DNA of 64,000 nt, from NCBI RefSeq assembly GCF_002257695.2, contig NZ_CP155571.1; one strand, 5' to 3'. The stretch comes from Sporomusa acidovorans. GTDB taxonomy: Bacteria > Bacillota > Negativicutes > Sporomusales > Sporomusaceae. Position numbers and translations under genes: made by a program. Shown in pieces: positions 25,591 to 34,896 of this stretch (its first letter is position 1; each line of letters opens with the position of its first letter). The notes under the pieces were generated by a model. It had not been told where the DNA came from and did no database searches. It worked only from the letters and a program-made list of their open reading frames with translations.

Positions 25591-26262
25591 TCAGAGTTCA
25601 GCTTTGAAAACAGTGATCTTATCTTCGCTGGTCCAAAGAACACTCTGGGCAAAGTCCAGATGCTCCTTTGTCCAAAGCCCTGGAGTACCGCCAGTGTTAA
25701 TAAAGATCGCTCCTTCTTCTGCAGGAATAACTCCACTTCTCACCATGTCCACAAACCCATGGAACCCCTTGCCCGTGTAGCAGGGGTCAAGGAAGATCGC
25801 CTCCGTTCTGGCCAATAGTTGAATGTATTCCCATGTAGAAGAGTCAGGAACATTGTATTCCACGCCAAAATAACGATTATCTACTGGACCGGGAACAATT
25901 TCGACATCATCCGGAGATGCTCTAAAGCTCATTTCGTAAGTTTGGCTGATTTCATTGATGAAATTGGCAGTGTCTTCTCTGGAGGGGTAGTTAGTCAGAA
26001 CTGGAATACCAATAACCTTAAATGGAACTTTGTAGTGCATAGCGCCTGCCCAAAGACCCGCAAAAGTACCTGTTGAGCCATAGCTTACGACTAAGAATTT
26101 AGCGTCGATGTCTTGTGCTTTCATCTGACGCATAATTTCGGGCACAGCTTGTATATATCCGGCAGCACCGATCACGCCTTGACCACCTATTGGTATATTG
26201 AGTACTTTTTCTCCCTTGGCTTCCTTTTCATCGATGCTTTCCTTACCTGCTGTGCAGTGCAG
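25591..26262 (-). pseudogene. D-cysteine desulfhydrase/ACC deaminase family PLP enzyme, 5' end missing
   Basis: Similarity starts at an in-frame stop near 26263 and runs VLNIPIGGQGVIGAAGYIQA, FLVVSYGSTGTFAGLWAG, FLDPCYTGKGFHGFVDM and FINTGGTPGLW. This covers the C-terminal two thirds of fold-type II PLP enzymes of the D-cysteine desulfhydrase group. The N-terminal third, with the PLP-binding lysine (usually in a K-x-DD-N type motif), is gone; upstream DNA instead encodes a chemoreceptor fragment. An internal GTG at 26175 could start a 194-residue product, but it would lack PLP. The family degrades D-cysteine to sulfide and pyruvate, which matches the sulfur amino acid theme of the window. Confidence 0.85.
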
Positions 26263-26271
26263 TTAGCGCCG

Positions 26272-26470
26272 TTAACATTTTTGTGTGATTGTATTTACTG
26301 ACTTTGGCATGTCATTAACTATACCGGCAGTGTTTTGAATAATGTCTGCCTGCTGAGTGGAATCGCCATTGGTCATTTTATGGGCATTATCTGTCAGTCT
26401 AATAATCGAAGCGGTAATATTGCAAAAGACTCCCATAATAATTTAAAGCTACCAGACCAATCCCCAAATA
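26272..26470 (-). pseudogene. Methyl-accepting chemotaxis protein fragment (HAMP region)
   Basis: A minus-strand frame reads GSIWGLV (end of a membrane helix, with two stops), NITASIIRLTDNAHKMTNGD and QQADIIQNTAGIVNDMPKSV before a TAA at 26272. This resembles the second membrane helix, HAMP domain and start of the signalling helix of chemoreceptors. Both ends are lost; it abuts the truncated PLP enzyme, so the junction is a deletion or recombination point. Confidence 0.5.
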
Positions 26471-26485
26471 GAACCCCTATGCAAA

Positions 26486-27040
26486 CTAACAACTTTTACG
26501 AAAACAACCTTCTCTTAATTTGTTTTTATTTATTGGCTCAATATTAATTTCAAAATCTGTGTTCTTAAAATATTTTAACGCCTTGCTCTCAATAATCTGT
26601 TTTAATTCATAAAAGGTAATCCCTGTACCCAGACTTTCAAAAGCTTTTGCCGCCGTCTTCACGCACTCATACTCTACACGAGCGGTAAGTGGATTATCGT
26701 GGTCGTCTTTGACCAACTTGACATCCACATTATCTTCCCAAATCTTATTACCTGTTACGTCTCGCAGAGACACTTTCATCGTTTCTATGGAATATTTAAA
26801 AGAAATATGGTCGACATTAAATTGCCTGATACCCAAGGTCCCTAACTCAGCCGCGAGATAGCCGCTGATTGCATCTACATTTGCCTTAGGTGTATCAATT
26901 AGCAAAATATACTCTGGTCTCCCCTTTTTAGTCATCGCGCTCACCACATGGACGTTGCCGGCTCCCTTTGCCATTAATTGCTCAATTAAGTACGGAACGT
27001 GTTCAGCGTTTACATTGTCAACTGTAGTCATCAAAAGCAT
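26486..27040 (-). CDS. Free-standing LarC2-like protein (C-terminal half of nickel-pincer cofactor nickel insertase)
   Basis: The 184-residue protein matches the C-terminal half (LarC2) of LarC, the CTP-dependent enzyme that inserts nickel into the pincer nucleotide cofactor. It has MLLMTTVDNVNAEHVPYLIE (matching the ETNIDDMNPE region of LarC), GAGNVHVVSAMTKKGRPEYI, and GTLGIRQFNVDH. Its C-terminal half continues with WEDNVDVKLVKDD and RVEYECVKTAAKAFE. No LarC1 half is near; the only LarC1 gene is at 46591. It lies 82 bases after a broken branched-chain aminotransferase and downstream of the 595-residue protein. Two paralogues (51789-52325, 61987-62440) are also adjacent to members of that unrecognised family, which suggests a dedicated pairing. 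The tail KNKLREGCFRKSC is extra. Confidence 0.8.
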   Translation of the reverse strand: MLLMTTVDNVNAEHVPYLIEQLMAKGAGNVHVVSAMTKKGRPEYILLIDTPKANVDAISGYLAAELGTLGIRQFNVDHISFKYSIETMKVSLRDVTGNKIWEDNVDVKLVKDDHDNPLTARVEYECVKTAAKAFESLGTGITFYELKQIIESKALKYFKNTDFEINIEPINKNKLREGCFRKSC

Positions 27041-27121
27041 ATCAGCATTCCTCTCTTCAATATATAAGTTGTACGCTTCGCTAATTCACTCGCCTCAGTA
27101 CTCAATGGGGTAATCAAAGAT

Positions 27122-28178
27122 CTATAATGCTGTAACTTTATCGATCCAACCGAATTGATCAGCCACATTACCATTTTGAAGATCAGTAATGTAATTGAAT
27201 AACTTCTGAGTAAACTCACCGACCTTATTTTCATTAATAACGATTTTTCTGCCCTTCCAGACAAGTTGGCCCACAGGCGAAATTACTGCCGCAGTACCCG
27301 AACCGAAAACCTCTTCTAACTCGCCTCTTTCACTGGCGTAATATACTTCGTCAATTGAAATCACCCGTTCACTTACCCCAATTCCCCATGTCTTAGCCAA
27401 TTCTATGACTGAGCGGCGAGTTATTCCATCAAGTATACTACCATTAAGTTTAGGCGTAACAAGTTCCCCTTTTATTTTGAAAAAGATGTTCATTGTGCCT
27501 ACTTCTTCTACGTACTTTCGTTCCACAGCATCCAACCAGAGCACCTGATCAAACCCCGCCTTTTTGGCTTCTTCCTGAGCTCTGAGACTAGCGGCGTAAT
27601 TGGCCGGTGTTTTGGCTTCGCCCAAGCCACCATGCACGGTGCGGACGTAGTTATCTTCCACCTTTATGCTGACAGGATTATACTCCTGACGGCGACAGGA
27701 TAATAAATAACCGATATGTGTCAGACACCTTAACTCCAACACACGGGTCGGCAGCAATAATGAACGGTCGGATATACAGTGATGTTCCCATTTTTCCTGG
27801 AACCCAATGCTTTTCCATTGCAATTAGGGCGTGCAAAAATTCGTACACAGCTTCAGTATCAATAGCGGGAATACTCATGATATGGGCTGATCGGTTAAGC
27901 CGGGTTAAGTGATCTCTAGTTCGAAAAATGACTATCTCATTTTGCTTATTGCGAAAGGCTTTCATTCCCTCAAAAATTGCTTGACCATAATGCAACGCCA
28001 TCGTTGACGGAAATAAGGCAACCTCCCCATAAGGAACTATGCGGGGATTATGCCAGTCCTTCCCTGCTTGATAGTCCATAACAAACATGTGATCAGAAAA
28101 ATAACGGCCAAACCCTAATGAATCTTCACACGGAATTACTTTTGGCTTTACCACTTTCGTAATCGCTAAGTTAACCAT
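27122..28178 (-). pseudogene. ilvE: Branched-chain amino acid aminotransferase, frameshifted
   Basis: The N-terminal frame (27678-28178) has FGRYFSDHMFVMDY, ALHYGQAIFEGMKAFR and LYIRPFIIAADPCVGV. The C-terminal frame (27122 to about 27690) has NPVSIKVEDNYVRTVHGGLG, EAKTPANYAASL (with the PLP lysine), EEVGTMNIFF and FGSGTAAVISPVG. Together they make an almost complete fold-type IV IlvE of about 350 residues. The break is at about 27690, where the sequence between SPSG and YNPVS is also a few residues short, so a small deletion rather than a single base is likely. AGGAGG precedes the ATG at 28178. It lies between the 595-residue gene and the LarC2-like gene, in the same direction. Unless the frame is restored, no active transaminase is made. 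Confidence 0.9.
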
Positions 28179-28279
28179 ATTGTTTCCTCCTCACTTTGAG
28201 GTTCTATATAACTTCGGCATACATCTACCCTGTGTACGCTCTACATCTTGCAGCAATTTTGTCAATTCATTGATATTTA

Positions 28280-28325
28280 TAAATAGAAGTAACCGTACTT
28301 TTCACATACCGTTACTTCTATTTAA
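28280..28325 (-). terminator. Long stem-loop after the 595-residue gene
   Basis: AAATAGAAGTAAC-GTA and TAC-GTTACTTCTATTT form a stem of about 18 pairs with a short loop, 24 bases beyond the 28349 stop. The T run on the minus strand is weak (TTTATAAATA). It would end transcription from the 595-residue gene, or attenuate it before the broken ilvE. Confidence 0.55.
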
Positions 28326-28348
28326 GAAAATAGTATCCTATTGAGATA

Positions 28349-30136
28349 TTATTCTTCAATAATCTGCAACGCAAGTTTTGCAACTCGTGTTGCAGCAGCC
28401 TTTCCTCCGGGGATACCAGCAGTAACATATGCCGCCTTTTCAGCAATCGTTGCCGCATCAACGGGAGTATACAATTTCATTGCCGCGACTACGGCAGCAG
28501 GTACAACAATATTCATAATACAAACTCCCGACAAGGCAAATTCATCAGTTACCACACCGCCCAGTGAAGCGGCCCATTCAATATCAGGACATTCCCCTTT
28601 GCATATTTTCGGTATAATGTCATGGACAAATCCATGCATCACAGCGGTCTTATCTCCAAGAGTAACACTGATATCAACCAACGGATCAAAAGCCCAGTAC
28701 TTTTTCGCGAGGTTAGAGGTTCTTCTTGCTCCCGGTGCTATTTTTAGTATTTTAATTTTGACATCAGCACCTGCCATGCCGCTGAGAATAATATTGGCGT
28801 GTTTCTCAACACATGCAATACGCTCATCATCCAATGTACGGACCACTTCTTCAAGAGTTTTACCTGACGATAGTTGATCGAAAGCAAACTCCGCACGAGA
28901 ATGTAGGGCTTTAGCTCTTGCTGGCTCGGTAGCATTGATTAACATACGCGTGACAGTACCATTGTGAAGTTCATTAGCTTTTCTTGCTATTGTGTTTATG
29001 CTGAACATCGCCACTTCCGGATTAAATGTGGTTGCAACGCGTTCTTCAGCAATCATTTTTGCAACTTTCTCGACATCTCCGTTATTGTCAAACAATGCTT
29101 TCATCCCGATAATAGCATAAGCCCCGACATGTCCGAGTGGTGCATTGACAGGAGTTCCAGAGAATCCCGAAAGCATTTCGGCAAAGGCAGAAAAGATTTC
29201 ATCAAAGGCCATCATTCCGATTACAGAGGGTCCACCGATATCCTTAATAATTAAACCGACATCACCAATAACTTTTGCGGTGTCATATTCTTCCCCGGTG
29301 ACTTTTAAGTGTATCTTTTCCGGAAGCCCCGCAGTTTTGACAGCCGACTTACCAACCAAATAAGCCGAACTTGTCCGACCGTATTGCCCGCTTTCTTCCG
29401 GCACTTCAGCATCCGGATGGATGATTTCAAGAATTGCTGCGGCTCCTAGAACAGCGGCGGTAAAAGGACGTGGTTGCATAGCAGCACCGGCCATTGCATC
29501 AAGCATCGCTTGTGTGCCGATACGCGCACCATTTTGCGCCATTTCTGGCCAGATAAAATCTTCCCCTAGCGCGCTATGCCCGTATACCGGGCCGCCAGCC
29601 ACAAACATGGGTATCCTTCTGCCATCAAAGGTCGTCAACTTTCCCTCCATCATGGCCTGGTTAATTGCCATAACAGCAGGAAACCCAGAGATTTTATTAT
29701 TCATTTTAGACGTAGGAACTGCGGCCACACCGCTTCGATCCACATGGGCCAACATCCGGGCGGTAGCTCCTAGTTTCCTGTTTCCGGCAGGTATGCCAAC
29801 CTGGGCCTTAGAGCCTGCCAAATACATAATGCATGCTACGATTAATGCGGCGTTTGCTCCATCAGCTCCGGAGTATTTTGCTGTTTTGATCGCTTTCTCC
29901 ATGATATCATCGATCGGCAGCCTGCGAGCATCGGCAAATTCAATGGACAGACTGCTGCCTTTGAGCACTTCTTCTGTAATAATGTTTGCAACAGTATGAA
30001 TCGCCATATTAACCATACCATGGCCACCCGCCAACGCTTCTATCCGATCGTTGGTCAAATTAGAAATGTTAGATACAGCTGCCATTTCTGCTGCTGAAAT
30101 TACTCGACTTTTTACGTCTGGGTTCACGATAAACAT
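28349..30136 (-). CDS. Unrecognised 595-residue protein paired with LarC2 (copy A)
   Basis: I do not recognise this family. The protein is soluble (no signal peptide or clear membrane helices) and glycine/alanine-rich. Motifs shared with the copy at 49900 are LTNDRIEALAGGHGM (residues about 26-40), GIPAGNRKLGATARM (~113-127), HVDRSGVAAVPT, GHSALGEDF (~185-193), AYLVGKSAVKTAGLPEK, EYDTAKVIGDVGLIIKDIGG, and the late YWAFDPLVD...GFVHDIIPK. Overall identity by eye is about 45%. The conserved His, Lys and Glu residues look like active-site material. GGAGGG before the ATG at 30136 sets the start. Each copy lies next to a LarC2-like gene; one is also next to larB/larC1/larE. I infer a candidate nickel-pincer-cofactor-dependent enzyme, unproven. 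It shows no LarA (DUF2088) sequence features. Confidence 0.7.
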   Translation of the reverse strand: MFIVNPDVKSRVISAAEMAAVSNISNLTNDRIEALAGGHGMVNMAIHTVANIITEEVLKGSSLSIEFADARRLPIDDIMEKAIKTAKYSGADGANAALIVACIMYLAGSKAQVGIPAGNRKLGATARMLAHVDRSGVAAVPTSKMNNKISGFPAVMAINQAMMEGKLTTFDGRRIPMFVAGGPVYGHSALGEDFIWPEMAQNGARIGTQAMLDAMAGAAMQPRPFTAAVLGAAAILEIIHPDAEVPEESGQYGRTSSAYLVGKSAVKTAGLPEKIHLKVTGEEYDTAKVIGDVGLIIKDIGGPSVIGMMAFDEIFSAFAEMLSGFSGTPVNAPLGHVGAYAIIGMKALFDNNGDVEKVAKMIAEERVATTFNPEVAMFSINTIARKANELHNGTVTRMLINATEPARAKALHSRAEFAFDQLSSGKTLEEVVRTLDDERIACVEKHANIILSGMAGADVKIKILKIAPGARRTSNLAKKYWAFDPLVDISVTLGDKTAVMHGFVHDIIPKICKGECPDIEWAASLGGVVTDEFALSGVCIMNIVVPAAVVAAMKLYTPVDAATIAEKAAYVTAGIPGGKAAATRVAKLALQIIEE

Positions 30137-30460
30137 ACAATGTCCCTCCATTTAAATTATTTGTGATACTGAAATAGACAGTTGCCTGATTATTTCTTTA
30201 TTGGTCTCATTCAGTGATAATTGCAACTCCTTGTCCCGAAGGACTTCTCGCAGTGCAAGGCAGCTAGAATGCTCGGAGCGCATGCGGTCCAACCAGCTGT
30301 TTTGCAGATTAAAATTAAATAATAATACTCTTCTGAAGATATTGTACATATTAATAAAAACAGTTGCAATAATGCACTTTTTTGTTATATAATAACTTTT
30401 TGGTAAGTTACGCGACAAATTGCTGCTTTTCCCATTCGAGACAGGAAGGGAAACAAAATG
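30137..30460. other. Leader and intergenic stretch upstream of copy A
   Basis: The stretch must contain the promoter for the 595-residue gene but no strong -35/-10 or -24/-12 pair was found. No gene is supported. AT-rich DNA at 30310-30400 is the likeliest promoter area. The plus-strand segment around 30523-30650 is open but has no recognisable product. Confidence 0.4.
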
Positions 30461-30491
30461 GCCCGGAGCCACGACACTGTCGGCTCCGGGC
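30461..30491 (-). terminator. GC-rich stem-loop after the HxlR gene
   Basis: GCCCGGAGCC and GGCTCCGGGC pair perfectly around an 11-base loop. On the minus strand the stem is followed by CATTTTGTTT, a weak T tract. It lies about 170 bases beyond the HxlR stop. Confidence 0.55.
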
Positions 30492-30658
30492 TGCTGATAT
30501 CATTTCTGACGTATTGATTTAAATGGGAGCAACGGAAAAAGTCGCCGCTAATTATCATAGAGATCCAAACGCTGGAGTGTACTCCCTGTTTGGAATATTG
30601 CAAATGTTATGTCGAAAGCGCCTGAACGGTGTTTTTCCGAGACGGGACAGGAGTCTAA

Positions 30659-31036
30659 CTACTCATCGTAGTATAAACGATATGCCCCACATTCCTCGCA
30701 TTTTGACATGTCGACGTCTTTTAAACCATATCCCCATTTTCGTAATTCCATCATCGCCTTCAAAATACCAAGACCGCATTCAGTAAGGGAATATTCCACT
30801 CTTGGAGGAATTTCCTGAAATATTTCACGGCGTAATAACCCATCAGCCTCCATTTCACGGAGCTGTTGAGTTAAAACTTTTGCACTAACATGGGGGATAT
30901 TATCGCTGATTTGATTATATCTGACAGGCTTTCCCGACGCCAATTCTCTAAAAATCATTATCTTCCACTTCCCAGATACCATTGCAAGTATCACTTCTAC
31001 TGGACATTTCCATTCTTTCGCATTCTTTGATTCCAT
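30659..31036 (-). CDS. HxlR family winged-helix regulator
   Basis: The 125-residue protein follows the HxlR pattern: KEWKCPVEVILAMVSGKWKI at the start with the conserved cysteine, RYNQISDNIPHVSAKVLTQQ for the recognition helix, REMEADGLLRREIFQEIPPR and the wing VEYSLTECG. A C-terminal MSKCEECGAYR pair of cysteines could bind metal or sense thiol or electrophile stress. HxlR proteins often sense formaldehyde, quinones or reactive electrophiles. It lies just upstream of the copy A gene on the same strand; 520 bases separate them. Target unknown. Confidence 0.88.
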   Translation of the reverse strand: MESKNAKEWKCPVEVILAMVSGKWKIMIFRELASGKPVRYNQISDNIPHVSAKVLTQQLREMEADGLLRREIFQEIPPRVEYSLTECGLGILKAMMELRKWGYGLKDVDMSKCEECGAYRLYYDE

Positions 31037-31379
31037 TGATTATCCTCCTTTTGTAAGGTTCACCAGTAACATTGGACGGTATAGGGAAGATCCAAAAAGA
31101 TGTTATTTATTAAGGAAGTAGCGCAATATTACAAAAGGGTTTTTGAAAAATAATTATATACATCAGCGTTGCAACAACATTTTACAGTTTTGTCAAGAAA
31201 AAAGTATCCAAAAGCCACCATATCAAGTGTTCACCGAGCCGAGCCCGTTTATCTCCCGCGCGTTTTGCCGCGCGCAGATCACTAGGTATATTGTCGATTA
31301 AAGCAAAAATAACAACACTATTCTGAATATATTTTACAATATACACAAGGATATTTTCAACATGGTTTATTACTTCCAA
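31037..31379. other. Gene-free stretch of about 340 bases
   Basis: It holds the promoter region of the HxlR gene and the 3' side of the permease gene. A GC-rich patch near 31230-31275 (CCCGCGCGTTTTGCCGCGCG) could form a small hairpin. No gene is supported. Confidence 0.4.
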
Positions 31380-32798
31380 TTAATTTTTTGCTAAATCTTG
31401 TTTAACGGATAGTTCTTTTGCTTCATTTTTTGTATAGAATTTATAGGCTATATAGACGATGAACACCCATACACCCGACACTACCAGGGACATTCGCATA
31501 TCCGGCAAGATAGCTATGCATATCAGTACCACAGCCATAAAGAACAGGGCGAAATAATTGCTGTACGGATAGAAAGGCATCTTGTAGGTAAGTTTATCTA
31601 CTTCACCATTTTGAATTCTAACTTTTCTAAATTTCAAATGACTCACCACAATTGAAGCCCATGCACAAATTAAGCCATATACAGTTACTGAAGAAAACAA
31701 TTCAAAAGCATCTTCCGGCATGAGGTAGTTCATTATAACCCCACCAAACATTACCGTGAAAACCAGCATGACCGCATTAGCTGGCACATTTCTACTGTTA
31801 ACCTTCCCCAAAAATGTCGGAGCGTTCTTTTGCAAAGATAAGTTGTAAAACGTACGGCTATTAGAAAAAACGGTAGAATTTATCTCGGATAATACAGCGG
31901 TAACAACAACTACGTTCATGATTGCAGCGGCTGCCGGAATACCCATTCTGGTAAATACCTCTACGAAAGGACTCCCTTTTGAAGTTAACGAAGTCCATGG
32001 AAAGACAGTAACCAAAACAGTTATCGCTCCGATATAGAAAATCAATATCCTCCAGAACGTAGCGTTAACAGCCTTTGGCATAGTAGTCTTTACATCTTTT
32101 GCTTCCCCGGCTGCCAGTCCAAGGTTTTCAACCCCGCCAAATGCGAACGCCACCATGACAATCGACAATATAGTTGCGCTTAATCCTTTCGGGAAAAAAC
32201 CGCCATTGTCTACAAGGTTGTGAAACCCGATCGCTTGGCCCCCGTTGCCAATTCCAAAAAATATCATTGCACAGCCAAAGATTATCATCGCAACAATCGC
32301 CGCAACCTTAATGAAGGAAAACCAGAATTCAGCTTCTCCGTAAAACTTTACACCAATAACATTAACTATAAACAAAATCGTTACCGCGGCTAAGGCAGTA
32401 ATCCATATAGGTAGATCAGGGAACCAAAACTGTGCATATTTTCCTAAAGCATTAAGATAAGCCGAACTTCCAGCTAGCAGAAAGACAAATGCATTCCACC
32501 CATTCAAAAATCCAACAAAGCGGTGAATATAACGATTTGAATAAGAAACATACGATCCGGATACAGGTTCTTCCACAGCCATTTCGCCTAAAGCCCTCAT
32601 AATGAAGTAAATCGCTACGGCGACAATCATATACATCATGATTATTGCGGGCCCCGCTTGTTTAATAGACCAGGAAGAACCATAAAAGAGACCCGTGCCG
32701 ATGCACCCCCCGATGGCTATCATTTGAATATGACGGCTTTTTAGATCTCTTTTTAAATCTTCTTTCTCGTAAGCCTGATGTTGGATTTTCTCACTCAT
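31380..32798 (-). CDS. APC superfamily amino acid permease (AAT family)
   Basis: The 472-residue protein has twelve hydrophobic helices and the AAT family start: LKSRHIQMIAIGGCIGTGLF, followed by GPAIIMMYMIVAVAIYFIMR and ALGEMAVEEPVSGSYVSYSN. Members import amino acids with protons (proline, GABA, aromatic, S-methylmethionine and others); which one is not clear. Start 32798 follows GGAGGAGGAAG. It lies downstream of ridA and of a MalY/PatB-type gene (33466-34680) on the same strand, with gaps of about 130 bases, which suggests import of an amino acid that the beta-lyase cleaves and RidA detoxifies. Confidence 0.88.
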   Translation of the reverse strand: MSEKIQHQAYEKEDLKRDLKSRHIQMIAIGGCIGTGLFYGSSWSIKQAGPAIIMMYMIVAVAIYFIMRALGEMAVEEPVSGSYVSYSNRYIHRFVGFLNGWNAFVFLLAGSSAYLNALGKYAQFWFPDLPIWITALAAVTILFIVNVIGVKFYGEAEFWFSFIKVAAIVAMIIFGCAMIFFGIGNGGQAIGFHNLVDNGGFFPKGLSATILSIVMVAFAFGGVENLGLAAGEAKDVKTTMPKAVNATFWRILIFYIGAITVLVTVFPWTSLTSKGSPFVEVFTRMGIPAAAAIMNVVVVTAVLSEINSTVFSNSRTFYNLSLQKNAPTFLGKVNSRNVPANAVMLVFTVMFGGVIMNYLMPEDAFELFSSVTVYGLICAWASIVVSHLKFRKVRIQNGEVDKLTYKMPFYPYSNYFALFFMAVVLICIAILPDMRMSLVVSGVWVFIVYIAYKFYTKNEAKELSVKQDLAKN

Positions 32799-32929
32799 TT
32801 TTCTTCCTCCTCCTCTTTGTATTAGCCTCAAATAAGTTTTTTTGCACTTAAATCGTAAATCTCGGCTTCTTTTCCTCCATTCTCCACAGCATTCTTTTTA
32901 AACATTTCCTGACTAAAATACATGCTTTC

Positions 32930-33313
32930 TTATAAAGAAGAGAGTGTTGCTATGGCTTCAATTTCAATCAGAGCATCTTTAGGCAACCTAGCTACTTCTA
33001 CACAGGATCTAGCCGGGGGATTTACAGGAAAATATTTTGAATAAACCTCATTGACATAGACAAAATCATTCATATCTTTAATAAAAACGGTTGTTTTTAT
33101 CACTGAATTCATGGAAGAACCGGCCGCTTCCAGTACTGCTTTAAGATTGTCCAACGCCTGGGTAGCCTGAGCCTTAATACCTTCTGCTAATTCTCCCGTT
33201 TTAGGATCAACTGGAAGCTGACCTGAAGTCATAACCATACTATCCGTTTTAATGGCTTGAGAATATGGACCAATCGCGGCTGGCGCACTCTCTGTAAACA
33301 CAACAAAATTCAT
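32930..33313 (-). CDS. ridA: RidA family enamine deaminase (second copy)
   Basis: The 127-residue protein has APAAIGPYSQAIK, TSGQLPVDPKTGELAEGI and the active-site segment PPARSCVEVARLPKDALIEI. It is clearly RidA but differs from the 2611-2991 copy at many positions. Its location between a PLP beta-lyase and an amino acid permease fits clearing of 2-aminoacrylate released by the lyase. Its start, 30 codons into a longer open frame, is supported by a purine-rich AGGAGATGTG before the ATG at 33313. Confidence 0.92.
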   Translation of the reverse strand: MNFVVFTESAPAAIGPYSQAIKTDSMVMTSGQLPVDPKTGELAEGIKAQATQALDNLKAVLEAAGSSMNSVIKTTVFIKDMNDFVYVNEVYSKYFPVNPPARSCVEVARLPKDALIEIEAIATLSSL

Positions 33314-33465
33314 TATTCACATCTCCTATATTATTGTATTTTTTGAAAAATTCGCCTTGCAAACAGCTATTGATCCCCCCTTCCCAATATCCCCGTTTAC
33401 TGTTTGTCCTGAAAACGACGGTAGTTTTCCTTTTTACCACCTCTATTCCCGGTTTTAAGTAGCTG

Positions 33466-34680
33466 CTATTTTTTCTCGGTATTAACACCATTTATTGTTT
33501 TTATAATTTTCAGTTCTTTTTTAATACTATCAACGGCCTGTTTCACAAAATTAGGATGGGTTGCCACGTTCATACGGATAAAACCACGCCATTTTTCACC
33601 AAACCATTCACCATAATCACAAGCTAAACGACATTCGTCCTGTATGAATTCCTTAATCTGATCTGGTTTTATATAAGCTCGTAAGTCCATAAATAACAGA
33701 TACGTTCCTTCTAATGGGCAAACATGAATTCCCGGATATTCGGTCATTTGCTCTTTGACGTAACTATAATTGCTGTAAATTACTTTTAATAAATCCTGTC
33801 GCCAAGTTTCGCCATACGTATAGGCGGCTTCTGCAGCAGTAATCCCAAATAAATTCGTTTCAGCCTGATAATAACGTTTGATAAATGCATCATAGATTGC
33901 TCGTATCACTGGAGATTGTATAATAATGTTAGCATGTAAGCAGCTGGCAAGATTAAAGGTTTTTGAAGGAGCATTTGCAGTAATGATGTTGGATGCATAC
34001 TTTCCGCGTGCTACAATCGCACTTGGAATATGCCTAAAGCCGGGAGCAATTATATCCTGATGGATTTCATCAGAAATCACCAGCACTTTATGTTTCTGAC
34101 AAATATCAAGCATTCTTTCCAATTCTTCTTCTGTCCAAACCCGTCCCGCAGGATTGTGCGGAGAACAAAGAATAAACAGCTTTACATCATTATCAGTGAT
34201 TAATTTTTCAAAGCGTTCATAATCAACTGTAAATATTCCATCCTTATAATCCAGGTCGCAAGTAATCAACTTCCGGCCATTGTCTTTCACGGCATTGAGA
34301 AACGGATAGTAAACTGGAGTCATAACAATAACTGACTCTTGTTCTTCTGTAAACATGTTGACGAACCAATATAATGCCGGAATAATTCCAGGTGAGAATC
34401 TCACCCACTCTTTTTCTATCCTATACCCATAATGCTCTTGTTCCCATTTATTCAAAGCATCGTAATAAGAATTGGGAACATCCGAGTAGCCGTAAACTCC
34501 ATGTTCTACTCTTTTTGCTAGAGCATCAATAACTGGTTGTGGCGTCTTAAACTCCATATCGGCAACCCACATAGAAAGCAAGTTTGAATCGCCAAACTTC
34601 CTCAATAACGCATCCCATTTCTGGGAATGAGTTCCTTTTCGATCTACGTAATACTGAGCGCAAAATTCTTGTACAGTCAT
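33466..34680 (-). CDS. MalY/PatB-type aminotransferase (putative C-S beta-lyase), copy 1
   Basis: The 404-residue PLP enzyme of fold type I has WVADMEFKTPQPVIDALAKR near the start, YGYSDVPNSYYDAL, LCSPHNPAGRVWTEEELERM, VISDEIHQDI and the PLP lysine in NAPSKTFNLASCLHANI. These are hallmarks of MalY/PatB proteins, which cleave cystathionine or other cysteine S-conjugates to a thiol, pyruvate and ammonia. AAAGGGG precedes the ATG at 34680. It is divergent from a MarR gene at 34897, the likely regulator, and heads a run with ridA and an amino acid permease. Two paralogues are nearby (36392, 40681). Confidence 0.9.
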   Translation of the reverse strand: MTVQEFCAQYYVDRKGTHSQKWDALLRKFGDSNLLSMWVADMEFKTPQPVIDALAKRVEHGVYGYSDVPNSYYDALNKWEQEHYGYRIEKEWVRFSPGIIPALYWFVNMFTEEQESVIVMTPVYYPFLNAVKDNGRKLITCDLDYKDGIFTVDYERFEKLITDNDVKLFILCSPHNPAGRVWTEEELERMLDICQKHKVLVISDEIHQDIIAPGFRHIPSAIVARGKYASNIITANAPSKTFNLASCLHANIIIQSPVIRAIYDAFIKRYYQAETNLFGITAAEAAYTYGETWRQDLLKVIYSNYSYVKEQMTEYPGIHVCPLEGTYLLFMDLRAYIKPDQIKEFIQDECRLACDYGEWFGEKWRGFIRMNVATHPNFVKQAVDSIKKELKIIKTINGVNTEKK

Positions 34681-34896
34681 AGTACCCCTTTCCCTTATAA
34701 TATTCATTTTAGTTAAGTTGCTTAATCATTTCGAGTACATATTACCACCAAATCGTTTAATTAGTCAATATATTTCAGAAAATTATTTATTAACTTAACT
34801 TTTTTTTAAGTTTGATTTGCCGGACATTTTTGGGCTATCGTTGATAATTTACATTATTTGTGATACACTTTTACCATATAGACATAAGGAGTAATT

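Noticed and set aside
28341..28877. Plus-strand open frame of 178 codons opposite the 595-residue gene
   Set aside because: It is antisense to a well-conserved gene, has no ribosome binding site and no recognisable protein; similar long shadows occur at 7686-8222, 29421-29999 and 1661-2131.
28349..30136. Assignment of the 595-residue family to LarA or to the UPF0597 cysteine desulfidase family
   Set aside because: LarA start and catalytic motifs are not present, and the glycine-rich PAGNRKLGA and GH-x-ALGED motifs do not align with the cysteine-containing motifs of UPF0597 seen at 1174-2487.
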